Of a stretch of 64,000 nucleotides of DNA, positions 27,946-36,071 are shown in pieces. Origin of the DNA: Mycobacterium sp. 155 (lineage in GTDB: Bacteria; Actinomycetota; Actinomycetes; Mycobacteriales; Mycobacteriaceae); assembly GCF_000373905.1 (NCBI RefSeq), contig NZ_KB892705.1, positions 2,623,020-2,687,019 of the forward strand, written 5' to 3'. Made by a program: the position numbers and the translations under genes. Numbering within the stretch: position 1 is the first letter of the stretch; each line of letters opens with the position of its first letter. The notes beneath the pieces were generated by a model. It searched no databases. It was not told where the DNA came from and was given only the letters and a program-made list of their open reading frames with translations.

Positions 27946-28128
27946 TCGTCTGACCTTGCGGTGGCTGGTATCGCACAGTGGATAGTTCTTCGACCGGCGA
28001 CAGGCGCAGACGGCCACCATGAACCGTGATGATTCGACAATGCGCCCATCCGGCGTCTCGATCCGCACCGGTCCCTCGATCAATATCGGTCCACCCGCCA
28101 CCATCCGAACAACTCGGCACTCACTCAT
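27925..28128 (-). CDS. CDGSH-type iron-sulfur protein
   Basis: A 67-residue protein with the mitoNEET-type [2Fe-2S] motif C-x-C-x2-S-x3-P-x-C-D-x2-H in CACRRSKNYPLCDTSH; the three Cys and the His are the cluster ligands. The N-terminal half (VVAGGPILIEGPVRIETPDG-like strands) is the beta-cap. Such proteins handle iron or electrons. Its ATG overlaps the methyltransferase stop by four bases (ATGA), so it is the second gene of that operon. Confidence 0.92.
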   Translation of the reverse strand: MSECRVVRMVAGGPILIEGPVRIETPDGRIVESSRFMVAVCACRRSKNYPLCDTSHRKVRRSVKRAK

Positions 28129-28793
28129 CGCTTGTCCGCCCTGATGACCACCAACAGCTCATGCCGGCGCCCCGGACTGAGCCGGCCCGACGCTTCCAGG
28201 CCGGCAGCGTGTGCCGACAACACCGGTCCGAATGGAATCATCTGTACAGCAATTATTTTCGTGTTCAGACCTGAATCGTGAAGTAATGCCACCGACTCAT
28301 CGATACCCGAGAACTCCGACTGGACAAGCAGCAGCATTCCACCGTCGGTCAGCATGCGAGGCGCCTCCGCGCACAGCGGATCGAGAACGAGGCGACCGTC
28401 CGCACCACCGTTCCAGGCGGACATCGGACCGGACCACGGCGGGATCGAACTGACGTCGACGTCGACGCCAGAGGGGACGTAGGGCGGATTGCACACCACG
28501 ATGTCGAACGGTTCGCATTCCAACGCCTGCGTCCAGGAGCCGAGCTTGACGTGGACATCCACGCCGGCAGCCAAGGCATTCCTGCGGGTGCATCGGACGG
28601 CGTTGGGGCAGATGTCAAATGCCGTAACGGAAGTCGCTCCCAGTTGAGCGGCCGCGACGGCGACGACTCCACTTCCGGTACCGAGATCCGCCACGCGCCG
28701 GCGCTGCAGCGGACCGCTGCGGGCCAGCACGTCGAGCAGCAGCTGGGAATCCTGCTGCGGCGGATACACACCGTCGATGGCGAAGGCTGTCAT
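28125..28793 (-). CDS. NPPY-motif SAM-dependent methyltransferase (HemK-like)
   Basis: A 222-residue class I methyltransferase. Motif I is VADLGTGSGVVAVAAA, motif II around VTAFDICPNAVRCTRRNA, and motif IV is VVCNPPYVPSG, the NPPY signature of N-methyltransferases acting on glutamine, adenine or guanine (HemK/PrmC, RlmG groups). It lacks the N-terminal helical domain of PrmC, so the release-factor role is uncertain; the target is unknown. AAAGGA lies before the ATG at 28793. A SigF-type promoter lies 29 bases upstream; the CDGSH gene overlaps its end. Confidence 0.88.
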   Translation of the reverse strand: MTAFAIDGVYPPQQDSQLLLDVLARSGPLQRRRVADLGTGSGVVAVAAAQLGATSVTAFDICPNAVRCTRRNALAAGVDVHVKLGSWTQALECEPFDIVVCNPPYVPSGVDVDVSSIPPWSGPMSAWNGGADGRLVLDPLCAEAPRMLTDGGMLLLVQSEFSGIDESVALLHDSGLNTKIIAVQMIPFGPVLSAHAAGLEASGRLSPGRRHELLVVIRADKR

Positions 28794-28822
28794 CTCATTC
28801 CTTTCGCGGGGCACTATCTCCG

Positions 28823-28848
28823 GTACCCGCGCAGGACAGGGCACAAAC
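28823..28848 (-). promoter_or_regulatory. SigF-type promoter for methyltransferase-CDGSH operon
   Basis: Minus-strand GGTTT with the GTTT followed by 16 bases and GGGTAC; the -10 is 29 bases before the ATG at 28793. Confidence 0.65.
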
Positions 28849-28918
28849 CCGGAAGTCTCAGATTGCCCTTCCGGTAACAGGTTTGGTCGCAGTTCTCACG
28901 ATGGGACCGCGGAGCCGG

Positions 28919-28943
28919 GTTTGACGACGAGAGCATCGGGAAT
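28919..28943 (+). promoter_or_regulatory. SigF-like promoter for the CsbD gene
   Basis: GTTT, 15 bases, GGGAAT (one mismatch), 62 bases before the csbD-type ATG. Confidence 0.45.
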
Positions 28944-29005
28944 ACGGGGCGGACACGCAACGGTGCGTGTAGTGACTAATCCACTCCAGTAGCGGAAAGG
29001 TAAGT

Positions 29006-29248
29006 ATGACCGAGAAGAACTCAGGTCCCAAGGAAGCAGTCAAAGGCGTCGTGGAAGACGCCAAGGGCAAGGCAAAGGAAGCCATCGGCACGGTAACCGG
29101 GCGCGAAGACCTGGTTCGTGAGGGTAAGGCCCAGCAGGACAAGGCCGATGCTCAACAGGATGCCGCCAAGAAAGAGGCAGAGGCCGAGGCCGCACGCGCA
29201 GGCGCCAAAGCAGCCGAAGCGCGTGAACGGGCCCATCAGCGACCCTAA
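29006..29248 (+). CDS. CsbD family stress protein
   Basis: An 80-residue, highly charged, Ala/Lys/Glu-rich protein. The first half carries the CsbD pattern KGVVEDAKGKAKEAIGTVTGREDLVREGKAQQDKA; the rest (QQDAAKKEAEAEAARAGAKAAEARERAHQ) is a likely extended helix. CsbD proteins are general-stress proteins of unknown biochemistry, under SigB in Bacillus; SigF control here would be parallel. AAAGG precedes the ATG. A strong hairpin follows the stop. Confidence 0.92.
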   Translation: MTEKNSGPKEAVKGVVEDAKGKAKEAIGTVTGREDLVREGKAQQDKADAQQDAAKKEAEAEAARAGAKAAEARERAHQRP

Positions 29249-29254
29249 ATGCGA

Positions 29255-29287
29255 CGATGGCCCAGCCGGCTACCGGCTGGGCCATCG
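29255..29287. terminator. Strong hairpin terminator after csbD-type gene
   Basis: A 15-bp perfect stem (left arm 29255-29269, right arm 29273-29287) with a 3-base loop starts seven bases after the CsbD stop. No T-run follows, which is usual in mycobacteria. Confidence 0.8.
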
Positions 29288-29463
29288 CCTTTGGAGCAAG
29301 CCACAATTGACGCCAGACAGCGGTTATCCCAGCCTGGTCGGCATCGATACGGCCACGTCAGAAGCGTCCGCGCACGTGTCGCCGAGGGGACTTCCCCACA
29401 GCACAGCGGGTTAAACCTCTCGAACCTCGTCAACTGTCGGTGCCGCCGTCTAGCGTTCGTTGC

Positions 29464-30015
29464 GTGACACGGCTGAGTTTCAAGCTCTATCTGACAGTAG
29501 GCGCGGCTTGCGGCGCCGCACTGCACCTATATGGCAGCAGCGCGGCGGTCAGTCTCGGAGCCGGAGTATGTGTGGCGGTCGCACTCCTGATAGCGCCCCG
29601 CTTCCTGCTCGGGACCCTGGCCGGAATCACTACCCCCGGTTCGCACGAGGACAAGACTACGGAGATGACTGGACTGGAGTTCGAGGACTACGTGGCGCGC
29701 ATCGCCCGGTCCTGCGGTGTTCCGGTCATCATGACACCCCTCAGCGGGGACTGGGGTGTAGACCTGATCGTCGGGCGCCGGCCCAATCGGCTTGCCGTTC
29801 AATGCAAGCGGCAATCCCGCCCAGTCGGCGCGGGCGCCGTCCAGGAAGTGGTCGCCGGCGCACCGATGCAGGACTGCGCCAAGACCATGGTGGTAACCAA
29901 CCACGAGTTCACGCCTGCCGCACGCAAACTCGCCGAGTTACACGGCTGCGAGCTTGTCGGGGGCGCGGATCTCCCCCGGTTGAAGTCAGTGATCCGGCGG
30001 GCCGTCGCGCAATAG
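29464..30015 (+). CDS. Mrr-type restriction endonuclease-like protein with membrane anchor
   Basis: A 183-residue protein. The first 55 residues contain two hydrophobic segments (FKLYLTVGAACGAALHLYG and AVSLGAGVCVAVALLIAPRFLLGTLAG); the rest is an Mrr-cat PD-(D/E)xK nuclease domain: MTGLEFEDYVARIARSCG, GDWGVDLIVGRRPNRLAVQCKRQ (catalytic D and QxK), then VVAGAPMQDCAKTMVVTNHEFTPAARKLA. Similar domains in methyl-directed Mrr nucleases cut modified DNA; with a membrane anchor the role is open. The GTG start at 29464 is chosen by the domain layout. No methylase gene is adjacent. Confidence 0.85.
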   Translation: MTRLSFKLYLTVGAACGAALHLYGSSAAVSLGAGVCVAVALLIAPRFLLGTLAGITTPGSHEDKTTEMTGLEFEDYVARIARSCGVPVIMTPLSGDWGVDLIVGRRPNRLAVQCKRQSRPVGAGAVQEVVAGAPMQDCAKTMVVTNHEFTPAARKLAELHGCELVGGADLPRLKSVIRRAVAQ

Positions 30016-30052
30016 CCTTCCGGTATCAGTCGATGAGTTCCTCGCAATACAC

Positions 30053-31444
30053 CTAACGAATCGCGGCGCGCACGGCGTCAACGGCAGCGTCGATTTCACT
30101 ACGAGATACCGTCAACGCCGGCCGGAACCGGACGCTGTGAGTACCGCTGGGCAGCATGACGACGTGCTGATCCCACAGTCGACGGATCAGCGCATCACGC
30201 TCGGCGGGAGTCGGCAAGCTGAAAGCACACATCAGTCCACGCCCCCGGGGATCGAGCACCAGCCCCGGGAATTCATGTGCCAGCTGCTGCAACCTGGCTA
30301 GCAGGTACCGACCGGTCGACGCCGCATTGTCCAGCAACTTGTCGCCCTCGAGGACTTCCAGGATGCGCCGCGACCGGACCATGTCGACCAAGTTGCCGCC
30401 CCACGTGGAGTTGATCCGGGAGCTGACGGTGAACACGTTGTCGGCAACCTCATCGATCCTCGTTATATATTGCTCCTCGCGTGCGCCGGTTATATATTGC
30501 TCCTCGCGTGCGCCGGTTATATACCGCTCCTCGCGTGCGAGGCCACCCGCCATGACGCCACACACCTGCGTCTTTTTGCCAAATGCCACCACATCGGGCG
30601 TCACGCCCAATTGCTGGTAGGCCCAGGCAGTTCCGGTGATACCGCACCCGGTCTGCACTTCGTCGAAGACCAGCAGCGCGTCGAACTCGTCGCACAGGTC
30701 CCGCATCGCGGCGAAGAACTGCGGCCGGAAGTGCCGGTCACCGCCCTCGCCCTGGATCGGCTCGGCCAGGAAACAGGCGATATCGTGCGGATCGGCCTCG
30801 AAAGCCGCCCTGGCCTGACGCAACGATTCGGCTTCCAACTCGGCCATGTCGGCACCCGGCCTGATATAGGGAGCGTCGATACGCGGCCAGTCGAACTTCG
30901 GGAAGCGAGCCACCTTGTTGGGGTCGGTGTTGGTCAGCGACAGTGTGTAACCGCTGCGGCCGTGGAAGGCCCCACGCAGATGTAAGACCTTGGTACCCAA
31001 GGCCGGATCGATCCCCCGTGCTTCGTTGTGCCGGCTCTTCCAGTCGAACGCCACCTTGAGGGCGTTCTCGACGGCAAGTGCGCCGCCGTCGACGAAGAAC
31101 AGATGCGGCAATGCGGGATCACCGAGAACTCTGCGGAACGTGTCGATGAAGCGTGCCATCGGGACGCTGTAGATGTCGGAGTTGCTCGGCTTGTTCATCG
31201 CGGCTTGCAGCAGCTCCGCACGGAACGTCGGATCGTCGGCCAGAGCCGGATGGTTCATCCCCAGCGCCGACGACGCGAAGAACGTGAACATGTCCAGATA
31301 CCGCTCACCGGTGGCGGCGTCCACCAGATACGAGCCTGCCGAACGGTCCAGGTCGAGCACAAAGTCGTAGCCGTCAGTCAGGATGCTGCGAGCCAGCACC
31401 TCGCGCACGCGGCCGGGAGTGATGGGTGTCAACACAGCGGTCAT
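30053..31444 (-). CDS. lat: L-lysine epsilon-aminotransferase with in-frame repeat insert
   Basis: A 463-residue class III PLP aminotransferase that converts lysine and 2-oxoglutarate to alpha-aminoadipate semialdehyde (piperideine-6-carboxylate). The PLP Lys is in DVVAFGKKTQVCG (about 290); DEVQTGCG holds the PLP Asp, and NSTWGGNLVDMVR closes the site. It equals Rv3290c except for an insert: after VMAGG come three 9-residue repeats (AREERYITG, AREEQYITG, AREEQYIT, residues 303-328) before IDEVADNVF, absent from the M. tuberculosis protein as I recall it. The insert lies about ten residues past the catalytic Lys, so its effect on activity is uncertain. Confidence 0.95.
   Translation of the reverse strand: MTAVLTPITPGRVREVLARSILTDGYDFVLDLDRSAGSYLVDAATGERYLDMFTFFASSALGMNHPALADDPTFRAELLQAAMNKPSNSDIYSVPMARFIDTFRRVLGDPALPHLFFVDGGALAVENALKVAFDWKSRHNEARGIDPALGTKVLHLRGAFHGRSGYTLSLTNTDPNKVARFPKFDWPRIDAPYIRPGADMAELEAESLRQARAAFEADPHDIACFLAEPIQGEGGDRHFRPQFFAAMRDLCDEFDALLVFDEVQTGCGITGTAWAYQQLGVTPDVVAFGKKTQVCGVMAGGLAREERYITGAREEQYITGAREEQYITRIDEVADNVFTVSSRINSTWGGNLVDMVRSRRILEVLEGDKLLDNAASTGRYLLARLQQLAHEFPGLVLDPRGRGLMCAFSLPTPAERDALIRRLWDQHVVMLPSGTHSVRFRPALTVSRSEIDAAVDAVRAAIR
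30461..30538 (-). repeat. 27-bp tandem repeat (2.9 copies) inside lat
   Basis: Three consecutive 27-bp units, in frame, each starting GCACGCGAGGAG and ending in an AT-rich TATATAACC linker, unusual in this GC-rich DNA. The 19-nt core GGCGCACGCGAGGAGCAAT recurs exactly in pcd at 33170-33223. The outermost unit also contains a palindrome CCTCGCACGCGAGG (30529-30542). Confidence 0.9.
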
Positions 31445-31496
31445 GACACCAGCTTATCGTGATTTTTACGTCTATGCTTATTGCAAACCGTAATAG

Positions 31497-31961
31497 TTAT
31501 GGAATGAAGTTCCTTCCGGTGTAAAATGTCTGCAAGATAACGGTGCTGCGGGTGCGTACGTTGGCCGCGGTCCTGATGCGTTGCAGCAAGTCCTCCAGCG
31601 CCCGCGCTGACGCGACCCGCACCTGCAGGACGTAACTCTCGTCACCGGCCACCGAATGACACGATTCGATTTCGGGGATGTTCTCCAACCGGGCAGGCGC
31701 ATCATCGGGTTGAGACGGATCGAGAGGAGTGATGGCCACGAACGCCGACAGCATGTTGCCCAACGCCTCGGGATTGAGCCGCGCCGAGTATCCGGTCACC
31801 ACGCCACGCGCTTCCAGTCGGCGCACCCGAGCTTGTACCGCCGACACCGACAACCCCGCCACCGCGGCCAGGTGTGCCAGTGTGGCCCGGCCGTCGCCCA
31901 CGAGTTCACGTACCAAGACCCGGTCGATGCCGTCCAGCGGTTGTTCGTCCGGTTCACCCAT
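31497..31961 (-). CDS. lrpA: Lrp/AsnC-family regulator
   Basis: A 154-residue feast/famine regulator equivalent to Rv3291c. The N-terminal HTH is DRVLVRELVGDGRATLAHLAAVAGLSVSAVQARVRRLEARGVVTGYSARL; the C-terminal RAM domain (LSAFVAITPL... IESCHSVAGDESYVLQVRVASARALEDLLQRIR) binds amino acids and oligomerises. In M. tuberculosis LrpA regulates lat, which lies just downstream in the same direction; pcd starts 59 bp away on the other strand, so both are probable targets. Confidence 0.94.
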   Translation of the reverse strand: MGEPDEQPLDGIDRVLVRELVGDGRATLAHLAAVAGLSVSAVQARVRRLEARGVVTGYSARLNPEALGNMLSAFVAITPLDPSQPDDAPARLENIPEIESCHSVAGDESYVLQVRVASARALEDLLQRIRTAANVRTRSTVILQTFYTGRNFIP

Positions 31962-32020
31962 GGCCCGAACTGTAACCCCTTGACCCCGCTCTCATTCCGG
32001 GCAGATCAGAAAGGCGCACG

Positions 32021-33625
32021 ATGACCACGACCGAACGGACTCAGTTGCCCACCGCCGATGACCTGCGCCGTCAAGTGCGGCAAGCCTTCGAGGCCGTCGG
32101 TGCGACGGTCACGCTCGGCCCTCCCGGCGCGCACCTAGCCGGCGTGCCGGCAAGTACGCCCATCACCGGGGACGTGCTGTTCACCATCGCCGAAGACACT
32201 CCCGAACAGGTGGATGCCGCCATAGCCGAAGCCGCACAGGCATTTTCGACCTGGCGCACCACCCCCGCGCCGGTGCGGGGCGCCCTCGTCGGCCGGCTGG
32301 GTGAGTTGCTCGTAGAGCACAACGACGCGTTGGCGACACTGGTCACGATCGAGGCCGGGAAGATCGTCTCGGAGGCCTTGGGCGAGGTGCAGGAGATGAT
32401 CGACGTCTGCCAGTTCGCCGTCGGGCTGTCCCGGCAGCTCTACGGCCGTACCATTGCCTCCGAACGTCCGGGCCATCGACTCATGGAAACCTGGCACCCA
32501 CTGGGTGTGGTCGGTGTCATCACCGCCTTCAATTTCCCCGTCGCGGTGTGGGCATGGAACACCGCGGTTGCGCTCGTGTGTGGTGACACCGTGGTGTGGA
32601 AACCGTCTGAGCTGACACCGCTGACCGCCATCGCCTGTCAGGCTCTGATCGAGCGGGCCGCCGCAGATGTCGGAGCCCCGGCGTCGGTGAGCCGACTGCT
32701 GCTCGGCGGCCGTGAGCTCGGAGAGCGGCTGGTCGACGACCCGCGCGTGGCGCTGGTGAGTGCGACCGGCTCGGTACGGATGGGTCGGGAGGTCGGGCCG
32801 CGGGTGGCGGCCCGGTTCGGCAAGGTCCTACTCGAGCTCGGTGGCAACAATGGGGCGGTGGTCGCTCCGTCGGCCGACCTCGACCTGGCAGTGCGCGCGA
32901 TAGTCTTCTCCGCCGCAGGTACCGCGGGGCAGCGCTGCACCACGCTTCGCCGGCTGATCGTGCACTCGAGCGTCGCGGACGAGCTGGTGACGCGGATCGT
33001 CGCGGCATATCGCAGCCTGCCCGTCGGCGCCCCGGGAAGTGACGGCACGCTCGTCGGGCCGCTCATTCACGCGCGCGCCTACCGCGACATGGTGGGAGCG
33101 CTGGACCAGGCCCGAGCCGACGGTGGTGAGGTGTTCGGCGGCGAGCGCCATAACCTCGGTGACTTGGGCGGACGCGAGGAGCAATCAGGCGGGGGCGCAC
33201 GCGAGGAGCAATCAGGAGAGGGCGCGTTTTACGTGGCGCCCGCGGTGGTACGAATGCCCGCCCAGACGGCCGTGGTACACACCGAGACATTCGCGCCGAT
33301 CCTCTACGTGCTGACCTACGATTCGCTCGACGAGGCCATTGCACTGAACAATGCGGTGCCGCAGGGCCTTTCATCGGCCATCTTCACCACCGATGTGCGC
33401 GAGGCAGAGCGTTTCCTTGCTGCCGACGGCTCCGACTGCGGTATCGCCAACGTCAACATCGGGACGTCCGGCGCCGAGATCGGCGGGGCGTTCGGCGGCG
33501 AGAAGCAGACCGGCGGTGGCCGAGAGTCCGGATCGGACGCCTGGAAAGCTTATATGCGCCGCGCCACCAACACCGTCAACTACTCGTCTGAGCTGCCGCT
33601 GGCCCAGGGCGTGCATTTCGGCTGA
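32021..33625 (+). CDS. pcd: Piperideine-6-carboxylate dehydrogenase with in-frame repeat insert
   Basis: A 534-residue aldehyde dehydrogenase of the ALDH7/Pcd type that oxidises alpha-aminoadipate semialdehyde, the product of Lat, to alpha-aminoadipate. Visible: the NAD site ITAFNFPVAVWAWN and KPSELTPLTA, catalytic E272 in LLELGGNNGAV, catalytic C306 in GQRCTTLRR. Residues 384-402 (GREEQSGGG, AREEQSGEG) form two 9-residue repeats where relatives have a short loop before YVAPAVV. Equivalent to Rv3293. AAAGG precedes the ATG. The repeat shares its DNA core with that in lat. Confidence 0.95.
   Translation: MTTTERTQLPTADDLRRQVRQAFEAVGATVTLGPPGAHLAGVPASTPITGDVLFTIAEDTPEQVDAAIAEAAQAFSTWRTTPAPVRGALVGRLGELLVEHNDALATLVTIEAGKIVSEALGEVQEMIDVCQFAVGLSRQLYGRTIASERPGHRLMETWHPLGVVGVITAFNFPVAVWAWNTAVALVCGDTVVWKPSELTPLTAIACQALIERAAADVGAPASVSRLLLGGRELGERLVDDPRVALVSATGSVRMGREVGPRVAARFGKVLLELGGNNGAVVAPSADLDLAVRAIVFSAAGTAGQRCTTLRRLIVHSSVADELVTRIVAAYRSLPVGAPGSDGTLVGPLIHARAYRDMVGALDQARADGGEVFGGERHNLGDLGGREEQSGGGAREEQSGEGAFYVAPAVVRMPAQTAVVHTETFAPILYVLTYDSLDEAIALNNAVPQGLSSAIFTTDVREAERFLAADGSDCGIANVNIGTSGAEIGGAFGGEKQTGGGRESGSDAWKAYMRRATNTVNYSSELPLAQGVHFG
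33170..33223 (+). repeat. 27-bp tandem repeat (2 copies) inside pcd
   Basis: Two 27-bp units encoding GREEQSGGG and AREEQSGEG. The core GGCGCACGCGAGGAGCAAT equals that of the lat repeat, with the same unit length and reading frame (AREEQ), but a GC-rich linker. The repeats lie in the coding sense of both genes, so they have opposite orientation on the chromosome. Confidence 0.9.
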
Positions 33626-33696
33626 CCAGGCCCCGGCGGCGAATGCGGTGGCGGCCTCATCATCCGTTTCGGCAGAAAGTCCGGTAAGCAGATGGG

Positions 33697-34506
33697 ATGC
33701 AGATCGAAGACCGGGTAGCGATAGTGACCGGTGCCGGCTCGGGTATCGGCCGGGCCGTGGCGCGGGTGTTGAGTGCGGCGGGTACCCGGGTGGTTGTCGG
33801 CGATATCGACGAAACGGGTGCCGCAGAAACCGCGGCGCTCGTTCGCGATTCCGGCGGCTCCGCGGTGGCCACTCGCGCCGACGCCGCGGCAACCGCGGAC
33901 ATCGAGAGTCTCGTCGCGCTGGCCGAAGCCGAGTTCGGGCCGGTCGACATCTATGTCGCCAACGCCGGGATCATGGGCGTGCCCGGCCTGGGCACCGATG
34001 CGGACTGGGATGTCATCCTCGACGTCAACCTGCGAGCGCATATCAGAGCGGCGAACATCGTTGTCCCCCGGTGGCTCTCGCGCGTCGAAGGATATTTCGT
34101 CTCGGTCTCCTCGGCGGCCGGGTTGCTGTCGCAGATCGGCGCGGCCGGGTACACCGTCACCAAGCACGCAGCGGTCGGGTTCGCCGAGTGGCTGGCCATC
34201 ACCTACGGCGACGCCGGTGTCGGGGTGAGTTGTGTGTGCCCGCTTGGGGTTGATACGCCGTTACTCGATGCGGTGCGCGCGGCGGCCGACCCCGACACCC
34301 ACGCCAGCGCCGAAGCCGTGGTGCGGTCCGGCGCAGTGATCACCGCCGAGCAGGTGGCTACGGCCACCGTCGACGCCATCCGCGCCGATCAGTTCCTGGT
34401 GTTACCGCACCCTGAAGTGCTCGACATGTACCGCCGCAAAGGCAGCGACTACGACCAGTGGATCTCGGGAATGCGCCGCTACCAGAGGACACTTCGCGGT
34501 ATCTAA
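33697..34506 (+). CDS. Short-chain dehydrogenase/reductase
   Basis: A 269-residue classical SDR. The cofactor loop is TGAGSGIGRAVARV, with an acidic D after beta2 (VVVGDIDE) favouring NAD(H); NAG appears as VANAGIMG; catalytic Ser in VSVSSAAGLL and YTVTKHA gives the Tyr-x3-Lys. The substrate is unknown. It follows pcd by 71 bp on the same strand and may be co-transcribed. Confidence 0.93.
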   Translation: MQIEDRVAIVTGAGSGIGRAVARVLSAAGTRVVVGDIDETGAAETAALVRDSGGSAVATRADAAATADIESLVALAEAEFGPVDIYVANAGIMGVPGLGTDADWDVILDVNLRAHIRAANIVVPRWLSRVEGYFVSVSSAAGLLSQIGAAGYTVTKHAAVGFAEWLAITYGDAGVGVSCVCPLGVDTPLLDAVRAAADPDTHASAEAVVRSGAVITAEQVATATVDAIRADQFLVLPHPEVLDMYRRKGSDYDQWISGMRRYQRTLRGI

Positions 34507-34565
34507 ACGCCTGAACGGTCAGGCTCTGCGTGGGTAGCTCAGTACATGGGCAGCCCGGCGGGCAG

Positions 34566-36002
34566 TCACCCACCCGTGGTCTGGCCGCGCGGCGCGCGGC
34601 GGGCGACCGGTGGGACATATTCTCCCAGCAGGGTGCGGTGCCACCAGATCCGTTCGTGCCTGAGTTCATGCCAACTGCTGAAGCGGTAGCGGTAGACCCG
34701 GGCCCGCACGTAGTACGGGGGCGATTCGGGAAAAGGATTGCGCCGCAACAGACGAATGGTGCCGGGGTCGTTGTCGAGCAACAGCCGCAGGAAAGCAGGC
34801 AACCAGTCCTGCCCATACGCCGGGGATATCGCGACGAACCACATCAACCAGTCCAGGCGCAGGTGGTACGGGGCGATCTGCGGCGGCCGACGGTGCACAT
34901 CGCCTGGCTTCCCCTTGAACTCGTACTCCTGCCAGACCGTGTGCTCGGTCAGTCGGGTGTCTGCAGTGCCTTCGATGACCACCTCATCGCGAGTGCGGCC
35001 GACCACACCGAACGCTCCGTAGGTGTTCACCAGGTGGTACCTATTGAAAGACGCGTTCATTCGCTGTCGGCGTGATAGCAGATTGCGCACCGGCCAGTAA
35101 CTCAGGACGACCACCGCCGCCGTGAAGGCGATGACCACGGCGACGAACCAGTGCGGTGGATCAGGTAGGGCGGGCGATGCGACCCCGACGAACGAATCCG
35201 GGATCACACTGCACGCCAACAGGATCGTCACCCAATTGAGCCAGGCGAAATTCCCGGATATCACCAGCCACAGCTGTGTCCCCACCACGATGACGGCGGC
35301 CACACCCGCCACCGGCTGCGGGGTGAACAACAGGAACGGCACCACCAACTGCGCGACGTGGTTACCCGCCACCTCGACCCGGTGCAACGGTTTGGGAAGG
35401 TGATGGAAGTACCAGCTCAGCGGGCCCGGAATCGGCTGCGTCTCATGGTGGTAGTACAGGCAGGTCAGATTGCGCCAGCACCGATCACCGCGGATCTTGA
35501 TCAGGCCGGCACCGAACTCGACCCGGAACACCAGCCACCGTGCGAGCCACAGCGTCAGCATCGGAGGCGCGATGTCGTCATTGCCCAGGAATGCCACGAG
35601 AAACCCGGTTTCGAGCAGCAGCGACTCCCAACCGAACGAGTACCACGCCTGGCCGACGTTCACGATCGACAGGTAGAGCACCCAGATGAGCAACCACACC
35701 ACCATGGCCGCCCACAACGGCGCCATATCGCCCACACCCACGACCAGCGCTGCCGACAGGAGCGCACCGGCCCAGCATGTCACCGCGAAAAGCCGGTCCG
35801 AATAATGGAATTGGAAGATGCTGGGCGCTCGACGGAACGGTGTCCGAGCCAGATACCGAGGCACCGGCAGCATCCCCCGCTCACCGATGAGCGCGCGGAA
35901 CTGCCGAGCGGCCGCTATGAATGCGATCAGATAGATCGCCGCGGTCCCCCGCTGCAACACCTGTCTGGCCAACCAGTATTCGGGTGCGGTGAACCATTCC
36001 AT
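34566..36002 (-). CDS. Lipase maturation factor family membrane protein
   Basis: A 478-residue LMF1-like protein (former DUF1222) with about eight membrane helices (for example AAIYLIAFIAAARQF, LFAVTCWAGALLSAALVVGVG, VVPFLLFTPQPVAGVAAVIVVG) and conserved LETGFLVAFLG, RVEFGAGLIKIRGD.CWRNLTCLYYHHETQPIPGPLSWYFHHLP, and the C-terminal YEFKGKPGDVHRRPPQIAPYHLRLDWLMWF. In vertebrates LMF1 helps lipases fold in the ER; the bacterial role is unknown. No lipase gene is adjacent. Confidence 0.92.
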   Translation of the reverse strand: MEWFTAPEYWLARQVLQRGTAAIYLIAFIAAARQFRALIGERGMLPVPRYLARTPFRRAPSIFQFHYSDRLFAVTCWAGALLSAALVVGVGDMAPLWAAMVVWLLIWVLYLSIVNVGQAWYSFGWESLLLETGFLVAFLGNDDIAPPMLTLWLARWLVFRVEFGAGLIKIRGDRCWRNLTCLYYHHETQPIPGPLSWYFHHLPKPLHRVEVAGNHVAQLVVPFLLFTPQPVAGVAAVIVVGTQLWLVISGNFAWLNWVTILLACSVIPDSFVGVASPALPDPPHWFVAVVIAFTAAVVVLSYWPVRNLLSRRQRMNASFNRYHLVNTYGAFGVVGRTRDEVVIEGTADTRLTEHTVWQEYEFKGKPGDVHRRPPQIAPYHLRLDWLMWFVAISPAYGQDWLPAFLRLLLDNDPGTIRLLRRNPFPESPPYYVRARVYRYRFSSWHELRHERIWWHRTLLGEYVPPVARRAPRGQTTGG

Positions 36003-36071
36003 GTGAGGGCCTGTCGAGGAGCTCTCTCCATGCTAGGCACCCACCCGTCGCGGCGGCAATGGTTGCGCCTG

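Noticed and set aside
30461..30538. Tandem repeats as a CRISPR array
   Set aside because: Units are contiguous 27-mers in a coding frame with no unique spacers and no cas genes nearby.
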